NCBI GenBank assembly: GCA_029204225.1
Contig: CM055098.1
Coordinates: 47,557,939-47,617,938, forward strand
Direction of reading: 5' to 3'
Length of the DNA stretch: 60,000 nucleotides
From: Diphasiastrum complanatum
Taxonomy: Eukaryota; Streptophyta; Lycopodiopsida; Lycopodiales; Lycopodiaceae
Numbering within the stretch: position 1 is the first letter of the stretch; each line of letters opens with the position of its first letter. Shown here piece after piece: positions 1-12,463 of this stretch. The notes under the pieces are model-generated. The model was not told where the DNA came from. It did not search any database and saw nothing but the letters and a program-made list of their open reading frames with translations. The position numbers and the translations under genes were made by a program.

Positions 1-23
1 GTGGGAGTTGTCTTCGTTATATT

Positions 24-3000
24 ATGCTAAAAAGTTGGAGTAATTTTCTTGAATCCGGAAATGAAATGCTGAAGGTCCCCAGCGGAGAAGCGAATGACTA
101 AGTTTTGCTACTTCCAATTTATACCTTCGTATATTGATGGTTAGAGGTCTTCTGTTGCAATAGGCCATAATGCTCATGCTATCGCCTGCACAAAGGAGTC
201 CACAATAAAAGTTCTCATCTGTAACAACTGCTATGCTGGTTGCTGGGCAATTTCCTTTCACAAGTGAACGGCATTTTCACTGACCTCTTGAAAAAGCCAG
301 GCTATGAAGTTCAAGTTGGTGTTTGTTTTTTCATTCATGCATGCCAAGCTAGTATTCCTTTGCATTAACGCATATTGCTTTTGTTTGAAGGTTAAAGTAG
401 TTGTGCAACAGACTGCCTGATATTTTGCCATCGCATCTCTAGCATTCATTACCCCCATTCAGCTGATTATTGTGCATATTCCGTAACAATATAGGCCAAC
501 TCGCTATGTTTCAGGTGGAACTTGAGCAGTATCCGACAGGACCTCACATTGCATCTCGCATGCTGTTCATGGTATGCAGCTCCCATTCTCATTTTTCCTT
601 GATGAAAATTAGTGCAGACCATTAGAATAATTCCAAAAGTGCACTTCCAACCATTTCATGTTTATACAAAACTTTAAACTGGTCTGTAGCTTTCATCTCT
701 TTTCGTTGACATAAGATGAGAATTTTTCAGGTAAAATTGCTCCATTGCAAGTCTTGATTTTACTTTCAGAGTTTAACTGCTGAATATCAGCTCCTGCTGT
801 ATTCACATCCTGTAGGATGTAGACATTGCCAGTTTGTTGGTTGTAGGTGTACAAAATTTTCATGCTTGCATTGTGTTTGTATGAAATTAGTGCTTAGAAG
901 ATTCTGCTTTTATGAAATTAAAACTAGTCACATTACAGATTTGCCAGCGACTTTGTTTTTTTAAATTGACATTGTTTGAGCATAAACACTTTGTTTTTGT
1001 AGTCTAAGCTCAAAGTTATTTTTTCACCTGAAAGCCTTTTGATCATTTTCAGGCTGAAAGTACATTTGGGGATATAAGAGGTAAGCTCGTAGCAGATCTT
1101 GGTTGCGGTTGTGGTACACTTGGAGTTGCAGCTTCTCTTCTTGATGCAGGGTATGGACATACATTTAGAAAGAAAATGTTCATTATCCATCTTCCACCAC
1201 AGTTGAGCATGAATGTGTTTTTGGAACACACTTAGGTGTGTGTCGCAGAGTTGTCGCCTCTGCTTTCTTTGAAGCTTAAACTTGTGATGTTCTGGGTTAT
1301 ATGCATCAACTGTATTAATTCAGCTCACCATTGGTGGTGGTGAAATGCTTTTTCAGCTATGTTTCTGGATTTGATGTGGATGATGAAGCTTTGGAGTTAG
1401 CGCAGCAAAATTCTCTGGAGCTCGAGGTATAGACTTTTTATCTCAGGGTTATAGAGAATGAATGGATGGCATACCTGCTTCTTTGCTTCGTTTGCATCAC
1501 AGTATCAATGAAGTGCAGTATTGATGAATTGAACTTACTAAAACTTGTCCATGGATGAATTGCAGTTGGAGACCTGTTTTGCTGATTTGATCAAACCTTT
1601 GTTCGTGTTATAATACAAAGAGTCTTGTTATTGTGTGAGGTTTGGAGCAGACGGTTTTGGATTTAGTGCAATGTGACATTTTATCACTGCCTTCTAGAGG
1701 TATGACTTTGTTAATTTGAAGGTTTTCCTTCTACCTTGAGAGCAATCAGAAGTTGTCTTTTGGCTTTAGTTGCCTTTCACCCGATGTTCTTATGTTGCTA
1801 TGATACTGTTTGTCTTCAGCCATTGTTGTTTTCTCAGTAAATCATGCCAATAACACTACAATTGAGCTAGTTTTTTCGACTATAAGGACATCTAGTGTTC
1901 TAACAGATTTGATTGTCGCAATTTATGTGCAGGACTAAAGTTTGATACAGTGGTGATGAATCCTCCTTTTGGGACCCGGAGAAAAGGTGCAGATATGGAG
2001 TTCTTATCGGCTGCCTTGAAGGTTGACTGGTTATACTTGTCTATAACATATTCATCATTCCTGTCAAGGGTTGATGTAATAAAATTGCTTTTTGTCAGAT
2101 TTATGCAATCTGCAGAAATTTCGGAAAACCTTTCGAATATTAAAACATGAAGAGATTTATATTTGTTGAAACATGGCGTCTTTAATGAAGTTCAGGAGGA
2201 TAACTTGAATTTGGTATGAAATACTGAAACCTTGAAGTTTTCTTGCTTGCTAAGATCATTATATGGGCAGGTTGCTGAAAATGCTGTTTATTCTTTACAC
2301 AAGACCTCTACAAGAGAGGTGAATAGCAGATCTTTGCAGCTTTGATTATGTAAAGCATATCCAGCTGTTTCTTGGTATCGAGTACTGGAAAGGAAAATTT
2401 TCATCCTTGTCATGATTGGGTTTGAACAAAAAATTAGAGAGATGTTATTAGTTGAACTTATTCTGCAGTAGCTCAAATGTCGAGGGATTTAATTTTTTTT
2501 TTTTCATGTATTCCTTTTTTAAAAAACATGCCTGCTATGCTAGTATGAATAAGCTGTATAGTCAAAGAATGTCATGACTGTCTGCAAGTCTTTCTTTCAT
2601 AACTAGATTATTCAGAAAGACTTTCACTGGATGTCAGAATCTGTGGTTGTATGGTATTCTTATAACTGGAACTTGGAAGCTTGGTAAGGCAGATAGACAT
2701 AGAATAATTCTCTTGTTCTATTCACTTTGATATTCTTTGAAGTCAACCTCTGACGTTGGCATGTTGCATTTGGTTTGTTTTTGAAAGATGTAAAAAATAA
2801 CATGTCTGTTCCTATCAAGATTGCGATCAGTCAAATTTTATGTTTTATTGATTCCTCCCATCTTTTCCCATGTCAACAGCATATAAAGCGCAAGGCATTA
2901 AGAGACTATGGTGCACAAACCGCAGAAGTTTTATGCGAGGTTTGTATCTCCTATCATCAATAGGAGCTTACCTGATTTCTATATCTGGCATTTTTTCACC

Positions 3001-3746
3001 TTTAAGGTATCTTTTTGGGAGCTCTTATTTCAAAGCATATCACATGTAGGGCATGACACATGTTTGTTACGTTGTAGACACTGCTTTGAGTAAATATTCT
3101 GTTGGAGATCTGAGAAGGATTTGTTTCTAAGCAGTTCATTTTATTAGATGACACGCTTTTTCAAAGCAGGAGTTGAACAGTGTGCATTATTCATGTGGCC
3201 CTTCTATGAGGAGAAAGATTAGGTGGTCATTGTGTGGGTTTGATAAGTATCTGACCTTTAATTCAGCCTGCAAGTGGTTCAAAGTCAAATGTGGATTTTT
3301 TGAAAGCGAAACACTTGCCTCTTTCTTAGTGTCTTGCTGTCTGAGACATTGAGTAGTGCTTTCTTTGGCTGAATGTAAAAAATATGATTCCCTTCTAGCT
3401 TTTCCGTATGTGCATTTAAAGTGTGAGGGATAGGTAAAGTTGCATGTATCTGGTGGAAGGCCTTGATTGCAGCTTCTGATTAGAGGGGCCAGAAAAGTTT
3501 GCTGTGAAGCATGGGAGGATGATAATTGAAATGAGAGCCAGAAGTAAGAAGGAACTGAATGCTGGACAGGGATACATATAGGGAGCCTTGCAAGATGTAA
3601 CGAGGGATACTCATGTCTGACTATATTATATATGCTTTGCGTGCTTGCAGCTGAGATTTGATCTTCGGGCACTTTACAAGTTTCATAAAAGACAAGAGGT
3701 TGATATAGCCGTAGACCTTTGGAGATTCAGTCCTTTAAGGCTTTGA
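24..3746 (+). CDS. METTL5: METTL5-type 18S rRNA (adenine-N6)-methyltransferase, split gene
   Basis: Exons by GT-AG junctions and continuous frame: 24-74 (tentative), 515-571, 1053-1150, 1357-1426, 1651-1699, 1933-2021, 2271-2318, 2880-2939, 3651-3746; total 618 nt, 205 residues, close to the usual length of about 210. Exon 2 reads VELEQYPTGPHIASRMLF, a family hallmark. Exon 3 carries the SAM-binding motif I DLGCGCGTLG, exon 4 the acidic motif FDVDDEALE, exon 6 the catalytic VVMNPPFGTRRKGADMEFL (NPPF binds the target adenine), exon 7 AVYSLHKTSTRE, and the last exon ends VDIAVDLWRF followed by six residues and TGA. Known for the family: with TRMT112 it makes one m6A in the decoding region of 18S rRNA. 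The first exon is inferred: an ATG at 24 opens 17 codons ending at a GT donor (75) in the phase exon 2 needs, but its residues match the family poorly, so the true start may lie upstream of the window. Exons 2-9 are very secure. Confidence 0.93.
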
Positions 3747-5600
3747 CCTTTGATGGGGTCTCCATTTTGTGTCAGGCTTCGATTGTTGGATGAAGTGGTG
3801 GGCGAGCTGGTTTATACATAGTATAAGATAAAGCTTTTCTGCCAATTATATTCTAGATGAGCTGATATGTCTCATTAGCTAGAAATTTTAGTTTCTTGAT
3901 GTTGTGTTTTGCGTGCGTCTTGTAAATACTGAATGCAGGCACAAGGATGCCCTTCTGTTGGGAACCGAATAGACTTCTCATGGAATTTACTCCTTGCTTT
4001 ACAGTCTCTGATATAAATTTCTGGTATTAGATTTGATTGTTCCTACTGTGAATATGTTTTTTTCTATCTTGGTTATATGATTTAGTAGGTGCTTGGCTAA
4101 TGTTCCTACAATCTCTGATATTGGCCATTCCAATGCACACTCAATGCTTTACTGCTGTACTTGACTGCTGTACAACAGAGTATGTAGCAAGTTGGTGATA
4201 TGAAAGGAAATCTCAAACAAAGCCCATTGTACTACAGAAGCTTCTATCATCATTTGAAATAGTAAGCAGGATTTGAGAACATCTTCACAAAGTCAACGCC
4301 ATTAACATGGATGAGTTACTTGAAGCAGTGATCCTTAAATTGGGCAGAAAAATTCAATATGTTTTTTCAATGGGATTTAGATATTTTAATTGCCATGTTA
4401 ATGAAAGATAACCAAACATTGTTGACGGGGGATGCTGCTTCAAAATGTGTTTTGCTTAATGTTTGTTTTACATACGTTGATTTCAAGTACCAAATTTTGC
4501 TTGGATAACCTTGAAACTGTGCTGAGTTTGTAAAGTTTAAACTAACTAGAAAAATAAATGTGATGCAAATGTAAGTGTGGCTATTCACTATGAGTGTATA
4601 TATAGATCTTGTAAGGCTTTATCAACAATGTTTTTAGTTGCACCAAATATGCAATAGTATGATCATAAATTGAGTCCATGTGGCTATTCACTATGAGTGT
4701 ATGCCAAGACTTTGACTTCCGCCATATAAGATTCAATCTAAAGTCAACACAAAAAATTAGGTTTCGGTTCAACTTGTCTCTATTGCAACATGCTTGAATC
4801 TTGCAAGTATATTTGTTGAAAATTTTCAAAGGCGTGGTTTGGAATTCCTACATAGTGATCATAGCAAAGTTGAACATTAAACCACAACAAGAACTAGTTT
4901 TTTATGCAAAGGATGGTGTACTTTTCACCTACAAATCAGTAATTTGAGGAAGCTTGGGCAAAGTTGGGTATATCTTTTTGTAGCAACCAAGTGCATTTTC
5001 ATGGATAAGATTGTTGCATGTTTTGTTCGTAGCAAGGCTAAATTTCTTTGACAAAACTAGTCGTGTTCTTGAGAAAAATGTGTTCTTTTATGGTTGGTTT
5101 GGTGTGCCACCTCAAGGATGATGGATGCTTTTCTTTTTTTGTCAAACATGGTAAATCTTGCCGTAATAGACAAACATACTCCTCATCTGTGAAAGGCAAC
5201 GATTTTGACTTGTAGAAGAATGTTTTCCTATTTAGATTGAGTGAATTTGTCATCTAATCGGGGGCTTCTGTATCATTTGTTGGTGGTTGTCCAATGTCCA
5301 CCATTGGCTTCCAGAAGTGAAGTGTAGCGGGTATTTCATATCCACTTTCAAACCTAGATCTAAGCTCAATCAAGCATCAAGAGATGAGTAGGATTATTTT
5401 GTTGTCACATGAAGATTCATTCCCATGAGAGCAATAACATAGTTTGAATTCAAGCACACGGTTATGATTTTAGAATTAACACTAGGATCCATTAACACTA
5501 ATCAACCAACAATAAAACTTATTTTTCTCTTTTTCTCTCACAAAAAGTAAAGTATAATAAAAATCAATACCAACAAGTGTTTATCTCTTTTTTGCAGAGT
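3747..5600. other. METTL5 3' flank and intergenic DNA
   Basis: No coding stretch is recognised. The start should contain the METTL5 3' UTR; no single poly(A) signal stands out. A 24-bp direct repeat (starts TGTGGCTATTCACTATGAG) lies at 4576-4599 and 4679-4702, so a small duplication of about 103 bp spacing occurred. The short reading frames on both strands here show no conserved motif. Confidence 0.5.
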
Positions 5601-5605
5601 GTTGG

Positions 5606-5935
5606 GTTTCTCGCCTATGTAGAATCCCGTGTAAAACTGCAGTATCGGGCTCTTTGCCTATGTAGAAACCCGTGTAAAAATGTAGTGTCGCATTTTTCAC
5701 TTCTTGTCGCCTGTTAAAAATTGCATGTAAAAATGTAGTGTCGCTTTTTCCAATTGTTGCTTGTCAAAAAATGCGAGGAAAAATGCAGTGTCCCATTTTT
5801 CACAAAATAGTGTCGCACTTCTGGAAGTGCCTAAATGGCCTAAAAAGCCAATTTAGCATCAGTGTCGCAAAACACTTAGTTGCTCAGGATGGCTCGAAGG
5901 TAAAATGGCCACAGTGTCGGGTGTCCGGTTTTTCG
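5606..5935 (+). repeat. Cluster of AGTGTCG motifs followed by T tracts
   Basis: The heptamer AGTGTCG or a one-base variant recurs about seven times at irregular spacing (around 5640, 5680, 5735, 5786, 5810, 5858 and 5910), several followed by a C or G and a run of T. A phrase resembling TGTAGAA(A/T)CCCGTGTAAAA occurs twice near the left end. The same style of cluster is at 21970-22255 on the same strand. The right flank (5985-6010) resembles, in inverted orientation, sequence near 21930, so the cluster may be part of an LTR of a gypsy family; that link is an inference. Confidence 0.5.
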
Positions 5936-6009
5936 CCTGTGGAAAAACCTGAGTAAAAATTCAGACTGCAACGACAATTAGTTCAAATATGCAGACTGTT
6001 GAAAAACAG

Positions 6010-7530
6010 TTCATTTTCTGCAGGTTTCATTTGAGAGTAAAATTGAGAGGAGGGCAGTTAGGATAAATACTTTCCATATTGTAAAACCAATATTCAAAGT
6101 CTGTAAATGCTAATAACAACTTCTCTGAACAACTCTGCCAATTGGGTCTTATGCAAGGAATATTCTTCTTGTTGCTAGCAATTATAATGAATCACAGTAA
6201 GCAATTGCTAACAAAGTTAAGCTCTCACCCAAAATCATCAACTCATCCTCTCGACCAAAGTAGCCATACTTATACAAAAGTTCCGTAACCATCCTTAAAT
6301 GAACAATACTCAGTGTAAACACTCGTAAACCAACTCTTATGGTCGTTTCAACTTCCTTAAATTATCGTAAACATTTTAAACTATGAACTGAAGTTAAGGG
6401 TCTCAATGGCAACCTTACAACATAATGGCAACCTTACAACATAATTCGCTAAATTACAAATATTCAATTATTATTTTCATACCATGGCCTAAGCACAGCA
6501 CGAAAACAAACAAGCAAACAACACTAAGCATGATGAGATACACAAAATGTCAACAAAGAGTCTCATAAACACTACTTAATTGCTAACACACTATGAGGCA
6601 AAAGATTGCAACAAGGGATGAATGACACATGTATTCTATCGCCATAGAAAACCAATAGATGATAAATAATGAAAAAAGTACAAAAGAAGCTAAAATGCAC
6701 AGTTCCCATAAATAATGTTTGAAGTATTCGCACGTTGCCTAACAAATAGATAAATTAAACCCTCGTAAAACCTCGTAAAAACATAATGCTATCATAAGAA
6801 ATCGTAAAATGTAAGGCCTTTATAATAAAATCTAAAACCACGTAAAAGGTCATCAAACCGAAAACTTCCTTAAAAAAACCATAAACTGACTAAATTCTCT
6901 AACTTCAAAACATTTTTAATTGCCCAACAACATATTAAAAAGGAAACCAACCACCACAAAAGTTTAGACCAATCAAACTAACCAAAGATGATAGTAACAA
7001 AATCCCACAAAAAGACTATAACAAAAAGCAAAACCACACTTACTATAAAAATAACAATAAAACCTACACAACCAGGCATCGTTGTCGATGTAAATGAGGC
7101 CTCTGAAAACCATCTTCATTGAAATCCATAGCTAACCAGCAATAAACTTGTGCAACAACAACGGTCTCAACAACTCTAAACAGAATGCCGAACATATGAA
7201 CCTCAACACACACAAATAAACTCAAATGAATAAGGGATTGAAAAAATACATAAGCAGAACATTCCTTCAATGCGAAAATCACACCAACAAAAAATAATAT
7301 CACCCACCTCAAAAGCACAAAAATTTCGACTCAAAACGTAAACTCTCAACATGTGAGACGTGTCCAATCGATAACAATGATGACCTCAACATAAAATGTA
7401 TAGTTTTATTATTATTTTCTATATATATAAACATATATTCCTAGATCATGATAGTATGAAAATCAACACAGAAAATAAACAACACACAAAAGAATACCTC
7501 AACACTATGAACCCCCAATAATATGACGTT
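6010..7530. other. AT-rich non-coding stretch beside a gypsy remnant
   Basis: No convincing coding sequence. Short phrases such as CTCGTAAAA and AATCGTAAAA recur around 6760-6860. The stretch lies where the 3' untranslated region and 3' LTR of the minus-strand gypsy remnant at 7535-7995 would be expected, but no LTR border could be fixed. Confidence 0.4.
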
Positions 7531-7534
7531 CACA

Positions 7535-7995
7535 TTATCTCAAACTCCCGCTGAACATAAAGTAATCGACACCACGATTTGAATCAACATTTACCTCACG
7601 AGGATGGCATTTCTTAACCCGACTACTATTCACAACAAAAGGCAAACCAAGCATATGTTGCCAATAAATCAAAACATTGTTGCCAAATGTATCCGAAACT
7701 TGATATGGCCCCACTTTAAAGTGTTCGTAATTTGGATAGTATAACACCAAATCACCCTTCTCCAATTTCTACTCTTGAACATATTGATTAAGCCACCGTA
7801 TATGTCATTGCTTAGCTGTTTAGTTATGCCAATAAGCATACCCCTGCGTTTCATATAGTTTTTCAAGAGTTATAATCTCTCACATAAAACATCATCATGC
7901 CACATATTATATGTTTCATGTACTCATAATGTTGGCAAAATAAATTCATAAGGCATCAACGACTCTACCCCATAAACTAATTGCAAGGGGGTGTG
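7535..7995 (-). pseudogene. Ty3/gypsy integrase C-terminal remnant
   Basis: Read on the minus strand from 7995 downward it gives TPLQLVYGVESLMPYEFILP, the typical end of the gypsy integrase core, then a broken linker with in-frame stops, then EKGDLVLYYPNYEHFKVGPY and a tail ending VVNSSRVKKCHPREV, matching the integrase C-terminal GDLVL...GPY module. Everything upstream (reverse transcriptase, RNase H, integrase active site) is absent: at about 7990 it meets a plus-strand gag fragment. It is a dead fragment; gypsy assignment is good, the lineage is not determined. Confidence 0.72.
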
Positions 7996-8394
7996 TAGGT
8001 ATGGACATTGTTACAAGAATTGTCCATTGAGAGGCAGCACCAGCGCGCATTAATTGAATTGAATTGAATTGTAGTTCAATCATCAGGCACAAGCACAACT
8101 CCACACTCAACTGTACCAAGGAGATCTCCCTATCCTAATGTTCCAATGTTATCTGTTACACGAGCACAAAAGTGCAAGGAGGTAGCTCCATCATCACCAC
8201 ACTCTATATCAGTGCCAGTTGATCAACCTTCAACATTAGGAGAAGCGGGAATACCATATCCAAATGTGAAGGATGAACAAAGACAATATCAAAAGATCAA
8301 GCATTGGATACAAGAAGCACAGGCCGAGGAAGCTGCAAAACAACCAACAGCTCCTCAAGACACTGTACCAGGCAGATATCAACAAGAAATGTAG
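7996..8394 (+). pseudogene. Retroelement gag fragment with a degenerate zinc knuckle
   Basis: In one plus-strand frame the start reads CRYGHCYKNCPLRG, which fits the second half (GHxxxxC) of a retroviral-type CCHC zinc knuckle with the first cysteines displaced or lost. A proline/serine-rich stretch follows with YPNVKDEQRQYQKIKHWI, helical and charged, ending at a stop where copia LTR sequence starts (about 8388). A run of AATTG repeats and a stop at about 8055 break the frame. Gag of a Ty3-type element is the likeliest source; a fragment of an unrelated host gene is possible. Confidence 0.38.
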
Positions 8395-8775
8395 ACAAAT
8401 GGAGAGAATCACTCAAAATTGCTTCCAAAACCAAGATTGGTGTCTCACTATGATTATGGCCAAATGTGGCTCTATATATACAATAAGTGGGAGCTCATGG
8501 TACTGATCATCCCTCTGATCCCACGTGTGAAGGTGCTTTGTCATATGATGATTCATCATGCAAAACTGACATTTGGACAAAACCTTCTATTTTGAGCACT
8601 TTTGGTCTATTTTCCTTCTATATGGAGATCTACTTGGAAATCTTCTAGAACTCAAAATTCGCCTACTTCAGCTTATTCCACACGTGTGAGCTGTCCTCTA
8701 CACATGGGATATGACACCTAACCAAAGGATGTGGCTCATGCAATCAATAGATTGATGCCATGTGTCATATGTCTT
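8388..8775 (-). repeat. Partial 3' LTR of copia element A
   Basis: Near-identical to 10175-10565 of the 5' LTR, including the phrase CATGCAATCAATAGATTGATG. Similarity stops abruptly at about 8775 and 8388. CACACGTGTG is at 8679-8688. Confidence 0.72.
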
Positions 8776-9918
8776 CACAAAGCTTAAAAATTTAGACAAC
8801 TAGAGATTCACAAAGATCTCAACCATGCATGAATACTCAAATATGGACTCCTCATTCTAGTCATCCAATGGGATCACAAATTGACCCTCACACTCTCACA
8901 AAGAAAGTTGAATAAAACTAATTTGAGTTTCATACACACTATGTCAATTTTTGCTCAACAAATTGAATTCAATCACTCCTATTGGATTCCACCAATTACT
9001 CTACCTTTTAAGACTTGGAATGAAATATTGTGCTCCAAAGAGCTAATGCCACTTAGAAAGATTTGATCACTTAGGAGAAGACAAACTCTCCACCATCACA
9101 AAATGAGCTTCTACATCTTGCCCTCTACAAAGGAAGAAACTCTTAGAAAATTGGATCTCTCTCTACACATTTTCCATAGATACCTTAATGACTCTTTTCA
9201 AACATTACAATCACTCAAACAAATTGAGTAGGGTTGAACAATGTGACTTGGATCTCAATCTCTTTTCTAGAACTCTCAATTGAAGCCAATCTATGTCAAA
9301 TTCTACAAAAGATTTGCATAGATGCTCTATATGCACTAGAAACTCTCAAAGGTTTCACTTGAAGGACAGATCCAAGGATGTTTTCTAGCAAATTGATGCT
9401 TCTAAAATTGACCCTATCACTCTTGAACAAATCTAGAGTGATGGTACAATGGAGCTCAACCTCTCACCTTGCATATCACTCCTTAATCTATGATTTTTGG
9501 CAAAATCTCTCTCGACTTCAACATACACTCAAAAAATCAGAGAAGATCAATTAATGCACCTAATTCAAGCTTCAATTTTAATTTTTTTGGCTGATCTAAT
9601 CCAAGAACTAATCAAGGGATTAGATTTATATAGAAAATGCTTGATTTTGCACCAAAAATCACTCAAATTGGGTATGTGAGTCAAATTCTACAAATTTTTG
9701 AAATTTATCAGTCAAAACCGGAGCTGTACAGCCTCACACGTGTAAAAAGGGTTCCTATAGCCCACAACAAGATCTGGACCAAAAATTTTGAGGATAGCTA
9801 TCAAATCCAACTCGCTACACAAAATTTGACTAGTTTCCAAAAAACTGCTAATTTTGGCTTTGATCTGGATTAACCCTATCAATTTCAACAAAACCTCTTG
9901 TACTAGGCTCTGATACCA

Positions 9919-10747
9919 TGTGGAAAAAGTACAAAAAGGACCAAGAGTGGATCCTAATCTGATCCTCAAAAGGGATTGGTTGTCAGATTACTTGATCTAT
10001 CAATCTACTTCAGATTAAGATCAATCTAGATCAATTCTAGACACAAAATCCTAACAAGAAAAATCATTAATTGAAGGTAAGTGTACTTTATGGTTTCACA
10101 CGTGTGAAACACTATCTGAGTACAGACTCCAACCTGAAAATCAAGTACACATTGATAGAACCTCAAAACAATCAAAACAAATGTAGACAAATGGAGATCA
10201 CTCAAAATTGCTTCCAAAACCAAGATTGGTGTCTCACTATGATTATGGCCAAATGTGGCTCTATATATACAATAAGTGAGAGCTCGTGGTACTGATCATC
10301 CCTCTGATCCCACATGTGTGAAGGTGCTTTGTCATATGATGATTCATCATGCAAAACTGACATTTGGACAAAACCCTCTATTTTGAGCACTTTTGGTCTA
10401 TTTTTCTTCTATATGGAGATCTACTTGGAAATCTTCTAGAACTCAAAATTCGCCTACTTCAGCTTATTCCGCACGTGTGAGCTGTCCTATACACATGGGA
10501 TATGACACCTAACCAAAGGATGTGGCTCATGCAATCAATAGATTGATGCCATGTGTTATATGTCTAGAAAACTAGTTTTTGGCCTTTTTAGCCACTAGAA
10601 CTTGAATTAAATCATATGTACATCCTATGCGATTATGGTACATGACAAGTACACTAGTTTTACACGTGGGAACAGGCTCCACACATGTGTGTTTATCTAT
10701 ATACAAGATTTTTGGCCTCTACCAAGCTTATTTTTGCATTTTTCACA
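9919..10747 (-). repeat. 5' LTR of copia element A (829 bp)
   Basis: Plus-strand ends are TGTGGAAAAAG and TTTTTCACA, so the element-sense LTR starts TGTGAAAAATGC. It is homologous along its length to the 27631-28453 LTR (823 bp). A TATA-like CTCTATATATACA sits at 10260-10272 on plus. It carries the perfect 16-bp palindrome TTTCACACGTGTGAAA at 10094-10109. Confidence 0.78.
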
Positions 10748-10946
10748 ATGCCCACACGTGTGAACAGTTTGGATTTTGATCCCTACCAAGTATGGAATTA
10801 AATCCCCTCACCAAAACCTAGCTTCTAGCTCACCCTCACAAGACTAGTTTTTAGCATCAAAACTTGCTAAAAATAGATTAGATTTGATCAATGATTAAAG
10901 CTCTTGTACTTGGCTCGGATACCATGTGAAAGTACAGTACTTCTTG

Positions 10947-11696
10947 TGTTAAAAATTGTAAAACATATCTATCATCTGTTGTTAATGTTTGGGAGATCCT
11001 ACCCATGTAAATATTTTGTACATATACAAGGTGTCTAGTTTGACATGCATATAGAGATTCACATGGAATTGGTCAATTATGACCCTGTAGAAATTCGAGC
11101 CACAATAAATGCACAATGTCCTAAGTTTTCATAGTAACATGCAAAGCATGCAATCACTCTAATGGACACATGCATGTAGATTTGTGCATGGCTAGTTGAG
11201 AAATTGCCATTTGTAGAAAGTAGGTAGAAGTTAGGTGCAACCTATGCATGCTAGCAGTGAGGTGTCAGGTTAATAGTTGTTTGCACTTGAATAGGTGTAG
11301 GATGTGCATTGAATGCAAGGAGTACCACAAATTTTGGCTCTCCTATATATGTACATATCATTCTCATTCACAAAGTAATGAAGAACCAAAGTTTTGTAGC
11401 TATCTCATGCTTGGTTGGATCTAAACTGTTTTTTCTTGTTATCTCTCTAGCTCTCTCTCTCTCTAACTCGTGTTGAGGCTAATTATGCATTGTAATCTTG
11501 TACTTTTAATCATTCTTTGATTCATTGCTATCATAGTCTATTGATTAGCATGCTAGATTGTGAATTAGCCATATCTTCTGAACTAGATCTTGTTGAACAA
11601 TCTAGAATCAAGGTACTATGCCAATCACAAAGCTTAATCAAGATCAGTCACTCTTGTGGACATTTCCCACACGTGTGAATTCTGGAAATTTCAACA
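10947..11696 (+). repeat. LTR1 of the tandem copia (750 bp)
   Basis: Starts TGTTAAAAATTG, ends TTTCAACA before the PBS at 11697. Lacks about 117 bp present in LTR2 and LTR3, between CAAGGT and GTCTAGTTTGACATGC. Holds a short CT run (11450-11464) and CACACGTGTG at 11668-11677. Confidence 0.92.
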
Positions 11697-12463
11697 TGGT
11701 ATCAGTCTCATTAAGCTTTGCATGCTAATTTCCCTGATAGTACAAGAAATTGAGAGATAAACAAGCAAAAAAGCAGTTTTTCACCTTTTCTAACATTTCT
11801 CTGAAGTGTAATTGGATCAAATCGGATCTGAACTGAATTTTCAGACCTGAATCGAGGTAGTACGGAATTATGCAATTTCGCTCGTGTGAAAATCAAAGAT
11901 TTTTAGTCCCTTTGTTTTCCTTGCTGATAGATCCAAAGATAGTAGTGTTATAGCTTGATGGAAAGCTTATGATCGATACTTTTCATAGAAATTGAAAGCA
12001 AATCAATCTAAAGTGTCTAGCAAGAGTTATAAGCTCTTAAAGAGGATTAGGATAGGTCCAAAATCCGAGTGACAACATTTTGATTTGAATCAAATTTTAC
12101 TTTGTTTAGAATTCATGGTTTTGAGCATCCTACACAAGAAACTGAAGATCAAAACTGAGTTTGAAGTAATTGAACAACATTTGAGCCTTCTGAGTGTCAA
12201 TAGTGTTTTCTTTTGTTGCATTTCACACGTGCCAAAAGTAGGATTCAAACTAACCAAAGTGTCTCAATCCACTTTGTGTATCTGATCTAGTTAGCTTGTC
12301 TTGTGGAATATTTCAGATCTGTCTCAAATACAGTTGCATGTGTTTCACATAGGAAGGTAGTACATTTTTTGAAAATACCTATAGTGAAAAAGAGTAGTAA
12401 CTCTAAGTCAGATAGGAACAAGCTCAAACATATTGCAGTCCAATTACAATAGTCTTCACATTC
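11697..12463 (+). other. 5' leader of tandem copia unit 1, with PBS
   Basis: Starts TGGTATCAGTCTC: the first nine bases match the copia initiator-tRNA-Met PBS, the rest is mutated. About 770 bp of non-coding leader runs to the gag ATG, repeated at 15799-16565. It contains CACGTG-type sites (TTTCACACGTGCC near 12224). Confidence 0.72.

Larger units (their letters stand above)
8388..10747 (-). mobile_element. Non-autonomous Ty1/copia element A (minus strand)
   Basis: In minus-strand order: full 5' LTR 10747-9919, a primer-binding site at 9918-9907 (minus-strand TGGTATCAGAGC, the classical initiator-tRNA-Met site of copia), an internal region 9906-8776, and a partial 3' LTR 8775-8388. The internal region next to the PBS (about 9330-9906) aligns by eye with the leader of element C (27030-27630), proving kinship. 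No gag or pol frame is recognisable; the rest of the interior is non-coding, rich in short ACTCTC and AATTGA phrases. The 3' LTR lacks its start and end, so the target duplication cannot be seen. Confidence 0.75.

Noticed and set aside
3187-3672. 161-codon minus-strand frame
   Set aside because: Antisense to a METTL5 intron and part of the last exon; no motif and no composition support.
5606-5935. CRISPR-like or satellite array
   Set aside because: Spacing is irregular, repeats are only 7 bp, and the host is eukaryotic.
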